From Mesocentrotus franciscanus (taxonomy: Eukaryota > Echinodermata > Echinoidea > Camarodonta > Strongylocentrotidae): a DNA stretch of 64,000 nt. Location of the stretch: positions 6,904,597-6,968,596 of the forward strand of contig CP137666.1 of NCBI GenBank assembly GCA_037976565.1, read 5' to 3'. A program made the position numbers and the translations under genes. The notes below the pieces were generated by a model. It worked only from the letters and a program-made list of their open reading frames with translations, did no database searches and was not told where the DNA came from. Position 1 is the first letter of the stretch. Each line of letters opens with the position of its first letter. Below are positions 13,001 to 22,400 of the stretch, piece by piece.

Positions 13001-15560
13001 GGGAGGCAATAAAGGTAGGGTGAGTCCACTTTCACTGAGGGGAGGTAGAGAATGGGTAAGTGATGCTACCATTTGTCCCTCTGCCTTCCCATCTGTTGAC
13101 TCCTCCATTTTAATAAATGGATCAGTACTGGTTGACTGTGAGGTAGTTCTTTGCAAGGTTTGAGTGACATCGTTAGAGTTTCCAGGATGGTCCGTGAATC
13201 AGAGCCATTCACATCCTTGCCTGACATTGCACTTGTGTTATTGCCTGTAGAAGATTGTTCACCAGTCTTTGGTTGTGCCTGGTCTTCCTCAACAACATGC
13301 AAGGCACCATTCTGATTTGCACTTGGACCACTTTCAGCATTTTCTCCTATCATTCTTTCATTTCTGTTGTCCTTGTTTCTTTCCCCATTCATTTCAAGGT
13401 GGCCATTTTCAAGACAGCCATTTGAGTCTGGTGTATCTTGCTTATCCATGACTTCGTGAACTGCTTTCCAAAGCCCTTCTATCCATGGCTCCACAACAAC
13501 CTCTAACCTAAATATCACAATAAAAATAAAAACAACTTTACAGCTTCAGGTAAAAGGGAAAGATATTACCGCAATAACTATGAACACTTACAACGAGGAT
13601 CAAGATGTTAGATTGATCATGTTTACCAATATTAAACTAAATATGCTCTGTAAGCATGCAACTTTACTTTCTTAACTGTTTAAGGGAGAAAGCTGAAAAC
13701 CTTGGAGGAAAACTTTATGTAAGGTTCAGTCAGTACAGTACAACTTCAATTTCTGCATCTTGTAGTTTTATGTCAAAAGTGAACCTGTGCTCATACAATA
13801 CTTCCTTGATACACTTGTTTCTGGCTACACCTATGAGAGAAAATACTAAAGTAAATATCTTCAAATGTCAAATCTAGAACGCCCCATTTTATAGAAATTA
13901 CACTGTGATTTAGAATTTATCCTCTTTTATGCAAAGTGCTATACTCATCCATTATTGTAGCACAACTGTATGTAATTCATAAACACCTTTGGAATACAGG
14001 GCCTTATTTCATGAACCTGTCAGAAGTACAAATTCACTGAAACCCAATGAAATGCGTGTTAATTTTACCAGACATATTTCAATGGGATTTCACTTAACCT
14101 GTACTTGTGACAGTTTCATGAGAGACTGCCCACATGTATCGCTGCTTTTGCATATGATGAACCTTAGGTGCCTTATAAAAGTGGTATGATAACATACCCT
14201 GTAGCATCATCTGCATATCCGGTAGGATAGATTTGCTTGGCACCAAGCTGTTGTAATCTCTCATCAAAGTTCTTGCCATTTCTGCAGAAGTTGCTGTAGT
14301 TTGAGTCTCCCAGTGCTTAAAAAGATAAAAACATAAAAGTAAATGATGTCAATTATCCTCAAAGATTTGTCCTAATCCTTTCTTCACATTGGTACTTGCT
14401 GACATTATTGTAATGATATTCCACTAACTATGCAGCATTCTAATTATAGGCTTATCAAAAGATTTGAACTAATATGAATTTCAAAGAGGCAGAAACATTC
14501 ACTGATTTTCCAGTAAACTATTGCATAACTTGGAGATATTAATTATCCTTTAGTAAAAGGCAATACTAATTGTTTACTAAAATCACTCTCTTTTTTAAAA
14601 ATCTGACCAGTATGTTGAAGAATTGTATCCAATAATTTGCTTCTTTCCCAAAATAAAACCCTACAAGAGATGCTAAACTCCTATGAGTTAATTAATAGGA
14701 CAATTAAGAAGCCCCCCCCCCCCGGAATTTACATAAGTATTCTCTTTTTTAATTTTATGATATTACCAAGTAACAGTCTTACCTAACAAAGCAAAGTTGA
14801 GATTAGCTAAATGATCAGAAGGAAGGGTGGTTTTCCTGAGTCGTCTCCAGAACTTCATGGCTGTTTCTGGACATTCTCCTTCTCCAGTGGTAGAGACAAC
14901 CATGACCATGCATGTCTCTTTAGACAGACTGAACTGTATATGGTGAAGAAATCATAATCTGGTTAAAGAGGCTATCTAGCCAGAACAAAATGATAGTGGG
15001 TTTTTTTTATGGTAGAAATTATCAAAGAAAAGGCAGAAGGAAATCATACATCATAAACTGTAACTCTTTCATGATAGAAAAATCCAAGGTATTTTGAAGC
15101 TTGGGGATACCTAACAAGAATATAAGGGAAAACTTCAGCATAATATGGGTCATAACTTCAATTTAAAGACAGTTTTGAAGTTCGCTGAAAAAAAGCATGG
15201 CAGCCTCCCACAGAACCACTTTAAGTCTAAGTTCATGGACACCCCATTAAAGTACGAATCACAAATTTAACATATATTCCAATCGGATGTCAGCAAACTT
15301 GACATACAATACTTTCATGAGATGCTGCCCCCTATTTCAAAAATTTCCAGACAATTATTTTTTTCAGATAACATAATATCATGGATACTAACATATATAC
15401 TGACATACAACTTTGGATTTACCTTCTTTTCTGTGAGACTGAGGCAATGGATTTCTGATTCTAGATCATGTTTTGAAGACAACTCATGAATCTCTTCAGC
15501 TATGGCTTGGGATTGACCAGTCTCTGATCCATATAACAAAAGGAACCGTCTCTTTCCCAT
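4010..15560 (-). CDS. MTRR: Methionine synthase reductase, 11 coding exons
   Basis: Exons in transcript order: 15560-15423, 14933-14783, 14315-14198, 13507-12962, 10874-10731, 10261-10019, 8175-7952, 7205-6989, 6038-5821, 5158-4970, 4154-4010. All junctions are GT-AG and phases agree. About 777 residues. FMN flavodoxin half: [52 protein letters not shown] half: [31 protein letters not shown] half: [43 protein letters not shown], ending in DVWT with the C-terminal Trp of the diflavin reductase family. The linker-specific motifs ([23 protein letters not shown]) match MTRR rather than cytochrome P450 reductase or NOS. Known role: cytosolic NADPH-FAD-FMN electron transfer that reduces cob(II)alamin on methionine synthase, with SAM as methyl donor. 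The ATG at 15560 follows a good acceptor (TGTACAG|A), so a 5' non-coding exon is likely upstream. Exon 4 contains a frame break. Confidence 0.95.
5515..5735 (+). repeat. tRNA-derived SINE in an MTRR intron
   Basis: A degenerate tRNA-like head (AAAGTCACTAGACC ... TGTTAAATTCC in the B-box position) is followed by the body CCTTTGGCAAGACATTAATC, CCACTCTCCACC and AAATGGGTACCTGGCAGG. Copies with the same body and head are at 33228-33395 and, more diverged, at 19325-19625. It sits in the intron between MTRR exons 9 and 10, opposite to gene sense. Confidence 0.6.
8229..8450. mobile_element. MITE with TTAAAGCCCCTC termini, copy 1
   Basis: The left end TTAAAGCCCCTCTAAA is inverted at the right end (TTTAGAGGGGCTTT). 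The interior shares long stretches with the larger copy at 63207-63567, for example GATACAATTTAAGTGAAA, GTGTCTTAAA and GTTTTCTG. Non-coding and strongly self-complementary. It lies about 50 bases upstream (in MTRR sense) of exon 7, inside the intron. Confidence 0.75.
8944..9983. repeat. Composite element with ~150-bp tandem repeats and hairpin ends
   Basis: The left end carries a perfect 20-bp palindrome at 8954-8973 (TTCGACTGCGCGCAGTCGAA) followed by ATGCCTCCGCC. The right end is a hairpin at about 9952-9981 (GCCTCCGGCTACTTTGTAGC, then GGAGGC). Between them are six or so imperfect units, each with 'ggctctgcaagatacatacatg', 'agtttgatggtaatcc', 'cggttctcgagataac' and 'gatcacgagctattttt'. Unit starts are near 9100, 9231, 9382, 9536, 9679 and 9829, a period of about 130-154. 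A (GGAC)-like tail, 'cgtacggatggacggac', precedes the right hairpin. Four units contain TGACCTTTGACCT. It fills most of the intron between MTRR exons 6 and 7. Confidence 0.75.
11005..11592. mobile_element. MITE-like element with TTAAAGG termini, copy 2 of the 1240-1765 repeat
   Basis: The left end TTAAAGGGCAATCCAACCCT is inverted at the right end (AAGGTTGGATTTCCCTTTAA). TTAA is present at both boundaries, consistent with a TTAA-type target duplication as in piggyBac-like elements. About 588 bases, non-coding, in the MTRR intron between exons 4 and 5. The right terminus and interior match the truncated copy near 1240-1765. Confidence 0.75.
12189..12281 (+). CDS. Possible first coding exon of an unidentified gene (31 codons)
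   Basis: ATG with a strong context (AAAAATGG) opens 31 codons beginning [20 protein letters not shown] and containing NSADSKHTN, then a consensus donor (AAT|GTAAGG). It lies antisense in the MTRR intron between exons 4 and 5. The acidic N terminus followed by a 'DSKHTN'-type stretch is reminiscent of N-terminal segments of Crypton/DUF3504-type tyrosine-recombinase-derived proteins. That is from memory and weak. No downstream exon was recognised, so it may be an orphaned exon fragment. Confidence 0.3.
12662..12848. repeat. Long imperfect hairpin (arms ~90 bp)
   Basis: The left arm (TAAAAGTATTAATGACTGCT ... GGAAGGTTACAATTG ... GGGCTATTGCCC) is mirrored by the right arm (GGGCAATAGC ... CAATTGTAACCTTCCC ... 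AGCAGTCATTAATACTA), with a loop of about a dozen bases near 12752. The right arm carries an extra direct duplication of ACCTTCCCTTG. A fold-back MITE is the simplest reading. It is in the MTRR intron between exons 4 and 5. Confidence 0.75.
13066..13200 (-). other. MTRR: Reading-frame break inside MTRR exon 4
   Basis: The exon enters in the frame reading [11 protein letters not shown] through [10 protein letters not shown], which stays open to a TAG at 13066. The conserved second half ([17 protein letters not shown], then [12 protein letters not shown]) is in another frame, open only from about 13199. Exon 4 is 546 nt and the summed coding exons are 2333 nt, one short of a multiple of three, while all other exons are in phase. 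No plausible micro-intron joins the two frames. A one-base sequencing or assembly deletion, or a real frameshift allele, fits best. It lies in the poorly conserved linker between the FMN and FAD domains. Confidence 0.75.
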
Positions 15561-15862
15561 TCTGTACACATGTGTTTAAAAATCTGTCACAAAAAAGAGA
15601 AATGTAAAACAATTAATCGATTGAAGGAATTAAGCAGTTTAAAGTATTAAAACAAAATATTGTACAGTATAAGTTTCATATGAAGTTATAAAACTGCATT
15701 CAGGATCAATATCTATAGAACACCTGGAACTGCTTCTTTCCCATTCTTCAACAAGTGCTGGTAGTTTCAATTTTCATAATCTCCATTAAAAAAAAAGAGA
15801 CGTAAAATTAACAGTCTATCACTTGAACAAAATAACCCAGATCATTGTGTCATCGATTTTAC
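15561..15862. promoter_or_regulatory. MTRR 5' flank with a diverged duplicate of the start region
   Basis: In MTRR sense, a splice-acceptor-like TTTTTAAACACATGTGTACA followed by G ends one base before the start codon, suggesting a 5' non-coding exon further upstream. About 180 bases upstream, at roughly 15715-15830, the same neighbourhood recurs in decayed form: GAATGGGAAAGAAGCAGTTC matches GAATGGGAAAGAGACGGTTC around the start, and both are preceded by a TTTTACNTTCTCTTTTTT-like run. The duplicate reads ATG plus nine to twelve codons to a stop, so it is not a functional exon. Confidence 0.4.
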
Positions 15863-15944
15863 ATGGAGATTCAGCACGGGCTTGCGCGCGGCGACCAAGA
15901 AATACACACAATGGATATGAAGTCGCTCTTCGCCAGGATTGATG
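15863..15944 (+). CDS. Possible first coding exon, divergent from MTRR
   Basis: ATG at 15863 opens MEIQHGLARGDQEIHTMDMK and continues SLFARIDG to a donor-like G|GTATGA. The stretch is locally GC-rich (GCTTGCGCGCGGCGACC), unlike its surroundings, as expected for a promoter or first exon. It starts 303 bases from the MTRR start on the opposite strand. No further exon was found and I do not recognise the protein. It could be a chance open stretch. Confidence 0.22.
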
Positions 15945-17195
15945 GTATGATTATAATTTTCGAAGTATTTTTTCCAACATCGGTGAGTGGAAAAGATTGT
16001 ATTTTACTGCTATTTAAGTGTCATTAATTGTCACTAAAGTGCTAATTTTTAATGAAATTCTGGTGAGTTTTGTACAGTGGTGTTTAAAAATGTTGAGAAT
16101 CAATAGAGGTCATCTGAACAGTTTTTCCTACACAAAAAGTATACTAATGCCTCCTTGAGTGGAACCACTACATTTTGAACTCCCTATTAATATTATCAGA
16201 TATAAAATCTGCCCCCGACAGCAAATCCTTCAAGTCACTCTTTTCAAAAGCCAAGTTTTAATTGCAACTGCAAAATTACTGCATGCATAACAGACTGCAC
16301 GTTTACAGCCTGGAAGCCAAAGTTGGTGCAGTAGAGACATGGCAAGACAAGAATCCTTCGTAGAATCCAAGTTCCATGGCATTGTTTCTTTGAATCTTTC
16401 ACACCTGTTTTACTTTTACTACTACTAGAGTAGAGGAGGGAGTTTTCAGCCACTAACGGCAAAATCCTATTTTTTGACTCTTTATTTCCTGCTTATTATC
16501 ATTATTTGTTCAAATCATGAAGTCAATACTATTATTATTTAAACGTGAGAAGAATCCCCGAAAAAAAATCATGATTGCCATGGCAATATTTTACCTCCGA
16601 AACAGTGAACATGAAAATTAATATTGCCATGGCAATACATTTCCTTGTTCACTTTTTCAGAGGCAGTTTTCGGCCGCATGAACAAAGTCAATAGGGAGCG
16701 CGCGCCGTGCGTTCGCCCGCTGATCTATAGCACGTGCGGCCAGAGCACGTAATCCCCCGCACGGCCGAAAACTACACCTGCGGGTGGGGTGATCAGAAAT
16801 TGGAATCTAAACTAAACAGAGATACAGCACTATAGTATCCGACTGCAGTGATAAGATACGTGCGGTGAGATACTTTTAAGCTTGCGGTACTCAAAAAATC
16901 TGGCTCTAAATCTGAAAAATACTTGAAATACAGCTCATTTTACAGTACCCATATTCCTTACAGACACGCGTAAGATATTCGATTTTTCAGATTCGAGTAG
17001 CGGGACCGCCGATTACATCGCTAAAATGTGATATTTAAGGATACATTTTCCATTGCAAATGTGGTTCTCCAGTGACTCTGGCATGTTATTGTATGTGTGT
17101 GATATGTGATATGCTATTATGCAATGTATTTCAAAGGGATTTTACCATGCATCCAACGGACCGGCCGAAAACTGCCTCCTTTACTCTAGATCTAT
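15945..17195. other. Non-coding, with a GC-rich inverted repeat at about 16662-16780
   Basis: Most of this stretch shows nothing recognisable. At 16662-16680 GAGGCAGTTTTCGGCCG occurs, with inverted partners at about 16764-16776 (CGGCCGAAAACTACACC) and again at 17163-17179 (CGGCCGAAAACTGCCTC). The enclosed sequence is rich in CpG (GCGCGCGCCGTGCGTTCG). The repeated motif suggests termini of a small decayed element, or two overlapping ones. ATTGCCATGGCAATA, a perfect palindrome, occurs twice, near 16577 and 16622. Confidence 0.4.
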
Positions 17196-17650
17196 CATCT
17201 AGGCCTAATCTAACTCCGGGGAGCTCCGACGCTGACGCCGAAGGCGTCGGAGCTCCGGATCCGGAATCGAAACACGAAAAACAGAAGAGAACGGTCTTAT
17301 TTTATAGAATACTGAAACGGAAGTGATTATAATTTTGACTTACAAGTGTGCTCGACTCCTCTGGGCATCGTCCAAACCACTTGAAATTATAATTTGAAGA
17401 AGTCTTCGATGGGAAAAAAAGGGTGATTCCTCGTCCTAAACCGAGCCATTCATGTTGTACCGTCGATTCAACATGGCGGAAAAAAGTACGCATGCGCAGT
17501 ACACACTTGTAAGTCAAAATTATAATCACTACCGTTTCAGTATTCTATAAAATAAGACCGTTCTCTTCTGTTTTTCGTGTTCCGATTCCGGATCCAGAGC
17601 TCCGACGCCTTTGGCGTCGGCGTCGGAGCTCCCCGGAGTTAGGCCTAGAA
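17196..17650. repeat. Large inverted repeat, ~150-bp arms, ~150-bp spacer
   Basis: Left arm 17196-17350 and right arm 17503-17650 are about 95% identical as reverse complements over GGAGCTCCGACGC ... GGATCCGGAATCG ... AACGGTCTTATTTTATAGAA ... GATTATAATTTTGACTTACA ... AGTGTG. Each arm also contains its own palindrome (GACGCCGAAGGCGTC). The spacer holds CAACATGGCGGAAAAAAG and ACGCATGCGCAGT, which resemble YY1-type and NRF-1-type promoter motifs. On both strands the arm boundary reads ACACTT|GTAAGTC, a consensus splice donor. Purely an element (fold-back transposon) or a duplicated promoter/first exon are both possible. Confidence 0.85.
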
Positions 17651-18054
17651 TCTAATCTAGTTTAATTTTAGATCTATGATACGAGTTGTCTAAATTTTGC
17701 CCCATTTTCTTGTAAATTAACTTTGATAAGGACCTGCTGCATGTAAGGAATTATGGATCACATATCCAATTCCTTTACAAATAAAATGATTATTTTTTAA
17801 TCAAACTGGAAAAAAAATGGAAAAAAATGTGCGTGAAATCACTCCAGCAAAGCTAGAGAGTCCATGCTAGTGCGTATGGACCTCTAGCACTGTATACAGG
17901 TGAGAGTCAGGGGGAATCACTTTTGCACTTTTATGCTGGTAAAATACTCGACTAATGCAACATATCATAGATTATGTTATATCTGTCTTACATTTGATAA
18001 CAATAAGTTACCTAATTTTAATTTTAGAATAAAAAAGAAATTTCGTAAACTCAC
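17651..18054. other. Non-coding, nothing recognised
   Basis: AT-rich sequence between the inverted repeat and the small minus-strand candidate exon. If that exon is real this is its intron. Confidence 0.4.
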
Positions 18055-18096
18055 TTTTAAAGCCCCTTTTCTCTCCTTTGACAGAGACGGCTGCAT
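18055..18096 (-). CDS. Possible 14-codon first exon downstream of the CRE array
   Basis: On the minus strand GGAACCATGC provides a good start context. It is followed by MQPSLSKERKGALK and then a donor GTGAGT (AAA|GTGAGT). The start lies 58 bases from the nearest of four CRE motifs, a normal core-promoter distance. The next minus-strand gene downstream is MTRR, about 2.5 kb away, which has a splice acceptor one base before its ATG. This could therefore be a 5' exon of MTRR, but the reading phase would not continue into MTRR, making it an upstream ORF. An unknown gene is the alternative. Confidence 0.3.
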
Positions 18097-18153
18097 GGTT
18101 CCCTCCTCGTGATAGCGATGACATGAAAACTGCGTACGTTGCGGACACCATAG

Positions 18154-18194
18154 TGACGTCATCGTGACGTCATCGTGACGTCATCTCGACGTCA
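18154..18194. promoter_or_regulatory. Array of four CRE sites at exact 11-bp spacing
   Basis: TGACGTCA at 18154-18161, 18165-18172 and 18176-18183, and CGACGTCA at 18187-18194. Start-to-start spacing is 11 bp throughout, about one helical turn, so bound bZIP dimers of the CREB/ATF type would align on one face. The palindromic sites have no direction. They sit 58-98 bases upstream of a minus-strand ATG with good context. Confidence 0.8.
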
Positions 18195-18875
18195 TCTTAA
18201 GCACTTGCGCAATATCTGACGGGTAGCTACTAGTCCTATCTCGCAGACGTTTTCAGTTATTGCTTATCGCCTATTTAGTTTCAGATGTTAATATTGGCAC
18301 GTCATTTAAATGATATGGCCTGTCATAATAGGATGGAGATTGATATTAGCCTATTAAATATCGACACTATAGTATAATTGCAGGGCTGTGGAGAGTGGAC
18401 AAAAAAAAAAACCTGCAAAAAGAAGAAAAAATAAATAAAAAGAAGAACAAGTTAGACCCAAAGTATGCATCTAGCGTTAATAATCGGCTTAAAGAGGCAG
18501 CGCTCCCGAAGGAGCAGGGGACAGGGCAGTGGGTGTTCCAGGGAGGCGGCCCGGCCCCTCCTGTTAACAAAAAACGGGTAAAAACACCCTTTTTGTTTAA
18601 AAAAATCAGACGGGCCCCTCCCTGGATTTTTTTTTTTTTTTTTTTGGGGTTCAAGAGGGGGCTGGGTGTTGAGTAAAATAGTATTCACTCCCCGCTAATT
18701 AACAGGCTGGCTGATTTGCCGCTAAATATTTTTTCACGAACTGGGCAACAACAAAAAAGTGCTCCTTAACCCACCACCCCCTCTTTTCATCAGCTGGCTG
18801 GCCGCTACATATTTGTTTTCTCACGAATTGGGCCCCTCTCTGGCCCCCTCCTTTGCCGCCGGCTGGATCAGCCCC
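18195..18875. other. Low-complexity and repeat debris
   Basis: Contains an A-run followed by AAGAAGAAA-rich sequence (18400-18455), a 22-base T-run (18629-18650), and GGGAGGCGGCCCGGCCCCTC and GGGCCCCTCCCTGGATTTTT, which resemble the GC-rich termini of the hAT-like element at 56270-56632. The long open frames here are products of these homopolymers and are not called as genes. Confidence 0.5.
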
Positions 18876-19180
18876 TGGGACAGAAGATGGGGCACTGTAC
18901 TCCCCATCTTTTCAAGTGTCCCAAAGTACCTCTTTATCATAGGAAAAGTGTCCTTTTACATAGGAAAAGTGCCCCTTTTCCTTGTAAGAAGTAAAAAATT
19001 CCTTCTGATAAGTGCCCCTTTTCCTTTCTCTATAATACATGCGCCCTAATTTAAAGTGACTTATATATAGAGGCAGAGCAACTGTTTCTTTAATTTCAAC
19101 CAATGCATGCTCGCCATGCTCGCTCGCATTTATAGTTGATATAAATATGTTACTTATTAAATGTCTTTTAGTCTTTCACT
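18876..19180. mobile_element. Fragment of the AGTGCCCCTTTT hAT-like family
   Basis: Starts with GGGGCACTGTACTCCCCATC and TTTTCAAGTGTCCCAAAGT, the diverged equivalent of the 5' part of the elements at 50458 and 57828. It then has a few GTGCCCCTTTTCC units, the block TGCGCCCTAATTTAAAGTGA and GCTCGCTCGCATTTATAG, also shared. Much of the internal array is missing and no 3' terminus is seen. Confidence 0.65.
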
Positions 19181-19324
19181 GCGAAAGCTAGGCCGCCTTT
19201 AGCGGCCTTTCGCAGCGTTAGCGATATAGGGTGTTGAAAGGACGTACTTGAGAGTTGACATGTTGAATGGTGGAAGTGGTAAAACAAAACAAAAGAAGTT
19301 GGTGAATGCTATCCTATACAGAAT

Positions 19325-19625
19325 TATAATCATGATATGTGCTTATATATAGCGCCTAACACTTACTTTGTTGGAAGGCTCTAAGCGCTCTGCAATAATC
19401 CAGCATAATTACCCTGCATGGCTTTTTCAGAGCAGCTGTCACGCGCTCTGCGTTAATTTCAAGGAATAAATTCCTACCAGCTAGGTCCCTGTTTACTTCA
19501 CCTGGGTGGAGTGCATCACAAATGTGGATGAATTTCTTGCTGAGGGAAATCAACGTCCTGGAGTGGGATTCGAACTTACGACCTTATGATTGAAAGACGT
19601 GAGTCAGAACCACTACACTATGACG
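19325..19625 (-). repeat. tRNA-derived SINE, near full length
   Basis: On the minus strand the head reads TAGTGTAGTGGTTCTGACTC (A-box-like) then GTCGTAAGTTCGAATCCCAC (B box GTTCGAATCC). The body follows: CTCAGCAAGAAATTCATCCA, CACTCCACCCAGGTGAA, CAGGGACCTAGCTGGTAGG, GAGCGCTTAGAGCC and a 3' end GGCGCTATATATAAGCACAT. A cloverleaf cannot be completed, so it is not called as a tRNA gene. Confidence 0.75.
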
Positions 19626-21837
19626 TTTCCAGATCGTGCGCACCTACATGTACAATAATAAATCCAGTCTTATTTTTAGTTGATTTGATGCCGTCTATAC
19701 TCGTAAAAGTAGCGCATTTACCCCCAACAAAAAGGAGTAAAGTAGACATAAATAGTGAACAAAATATATCAGATATTTGTTTTGTATTTTCATGTTTTTT
19801 TTAATTGAAATTTGCCTTTAAAAAAATGATTTAAATGAGCCAGATCTGAATTGCTCATAATTCGAAACCCTTTAAATGTATCACAATGGGATCACAATGT
19901 CACCTCACAATATTGGTAGAGTCGTTAGGTACATTTTGTGTGAAAATCAGAGATATCCAACATCACTGTATGGCTGAATATGAGCACAGATTAAAGACAA
20001 AATGGCCCAATTGAAAAGTCACAGGATACTGTGCGTGCCTGTACATTGTTGTGAAACAGCACATGACTGAATGCATTGATTATGAAACAATGCTTTTGAT
20101 ATTCTATCCATATTTATTGGTAAATGGCACATGTGGTTAAATGCATTATTTGCAATTGTAAAACAGTGCATTTTGAAATTGTTTAATACTCAGTAAACTG
20201 CAATGATAATATAACTTTTGTGAATCTTTAAATATGAAAATAACAATTCATTAATGTATGCTTATTCAACCATGCATGGATCAATGATAACCTCTTATTG
20301 TTACACATTGTTTTCCTAACTACCATAGAAATATTTTTGCAAGACGAAATCTTGAAATGATTCTACGTTATAAAACTATGAGTAATTGTTTAGGAGTGTA
20401 GTTACTTTTTGTGACAATCAACCATCAATTTTTTTCTTCCAAGGGCGCTCTTTGTTTAATTTACAAAAAAGCCCCTTGAGGTTTCTCATGGGGTTCTTTT
20501 CATGACGGGGCTACTTTTGGAATGTAATTTGGTTTCTTAATTTTAGTCCGGCCGTATCGTATAAATACAGCATTCATATAGAATCTTACATTTCAGTTAA
20601 TGATTCCATCCACTATTACTCAAATGGAAATGTTCTTTACTATTAGATACTACATCGATCGTGTCAAGATATATGTCGTGTATAGTCACTATTTTTTAAA
20701 TTTATCATTTTGAGCTGTCAAAATTATGTCTCAATAATAATTATGGCATAACTTTGGAAAATTATGAATTTTTTGATAGATATTAATTGGTATACGACTA
20801 TTTGTTCATGTTATCTTGAAACCATGATTAAATGAAAAAGGAAGACAAATAGAGAAACTTAAATTGTTTTATGTGCCTTTCATTTTAAACTTTTGTCCTA
20901 TTTGTTGACGTGTTTCTCATCATTAATCATATTACTTCATTGTTCACGTACATTCAGCACCTAAGAAATATAGAACTACCAAATTTGCAATAAAGTACGA
21001 GACTCTGCTTAATAAAGAAGTTAAGAGGACACTGATTAACTGATTTGTAGGACTCCCAGGGCGTGGTCGTACTTTTTAACTTGATAATATCAACGATTTA
21101 ATATAGATGATCAACACAAATATCAAGGGTCGTATATGGTCACTACAGATGTAACAAAATCTTTTCCTGTCCCAGAAAATCAAAATATATTTGTAATTTC
21201 ACTAATGTTCACAACTGGGAATTTTCACAACTGTATAATTTTCACATACTTTTCGTGAACGAAAAGTAGATTAACCAAATACATAGATTGAGCGCGTAAA
21301 CAATCACAGCTTTCGTATTAGCTTTCCACGTAGATGAAGGCACCAGCGAACGCAACGGTACTATGGAATTGTTGCTTATTTCAGTTATCGCTGAAAACGT
21401 TGCGAGAAGAAATCCCGTAGACCAGTACAGACATTTTCTCTCGGAACCATTCTTTTATACATGCTGAAGGTATCGCTTATTTTATTATTCTCAATTTGAA
21501 GAGTGTACATTTGCTCAACAGTGCACGTACCGATATCCGTTGCCATCCTCTTCAATAAGGAACTATTTTGAGTTTTTATATTTCATTTCGAGATTTCAAA
21601 CAACTTATTGAACAAATCCCAAGCTTTACAGTGATCTGCAGTCCAAACGAATGACACGTGCAATTTTTCAACCCAAGGTGTGCAAAACCCTAAAAGTTTT
21701 TAAATTTCAAAGGATTTCCTTACCCAAATAATAATATAAATAAATGATTTGATTGTGCTAAAACTAAACAGGATTTTTTTTCTTTCTCCCTCTCTTTATA
21801 TGATGTAATAATTATTGTTCGCACTAAGACCTCACAA
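19626..21837. other. Intergenic, nothing recognised
   Basis: About 2.2 kb of AT-rich sequence without coding exons that I can recognise, without RNA genes and without clear terminal repeats. Just left of the SINE, 19180-19222 contains a small hairpin (GCGAAAGCTAGGCCGC / GCGGCCTTTCGC). Confidence 0.5.
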
Positions 21838-22165
21838 GGTAAGAGCAATTTTTTTTTGCAAATTTTTTCTGTCCCGAAATTGGAAAATTATACCGACCGA
21901 TATTTTGTTCAGTGGGGAGGTCATTTTTTTTTTTTTTGTCCAGTTTTTGAGGAAAAATTTCGCAACGACTAATTTTTTTTGTTTTTTTGTTTTAACTTTT
22001 TTTTTTCACTTGAAAAACAAATGAGGGGGTTGCTCGAAACACACACATGCACAAATTTGAGGGGGGGATTTGTGGGTTAACCCAATTTTTTTCACTTGAA
22101 AAACAAATGAGGGGGTTGCTCAAACACACACATACACAAATTTGAGGGGTTAACCCCAAACCCCC
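21838..22165. repeat. Fragments related to the 56270 element, with an ~80-bp tandem pair
   Basis: GAGCAATTTTTTTTTGCAAA, GAAATTGGAAAAT and TTCAGTGGGGAGG resemble the interior of the hAT-like element at 56270-56632. From 22001 to 22150 two copies of CACTTGAAAAACAAATGAGG followed by GGGTTGCTC, ACACACACAT and CACAAATTTGAGGGG occur in tandem, about 80 bases apart. Confidence 0.5.
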
Positions 22166-22400
22166 TCCCTCCTCCCCTCCCCTCCCCCGCTGCGCACGCC
22201 TGCTGCAGAGTCATCAGAGTCATGTACATAATTATATTTAATACTAAACTCTGAAAACGCCGTACGCAGAGACTAAGCTAATAGCCTGCCGCTGAGCTGT
22301 GTACACAACCGATCACGTCCCTAACACCAAGCGAGGAAGCACTGTAATCGGGCGTTGAGGGCGGTACCTTCATTTTGTAATTACGTCATTAAATTCGAAA

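Noticed and set aside
12920..13156. A separate small gene on the minus strand
   Set aside because: It is the second half of MTRR exon 4, seen in another frame because of the one-base break, and it ends at a donor in phase with exon 5.
18367..18688. Overlapping open frames of 78-96 codons with long Lys or Phe runs
   Set aside because: They come from A and T homopolymers and GC-rich transposon debris.
19555..19625. A tRNA gene
   Set aside because: Box A and box B are present but acceptor and anticodon stems do not pair and a SINE body follows; the same holds for 33330-33395.
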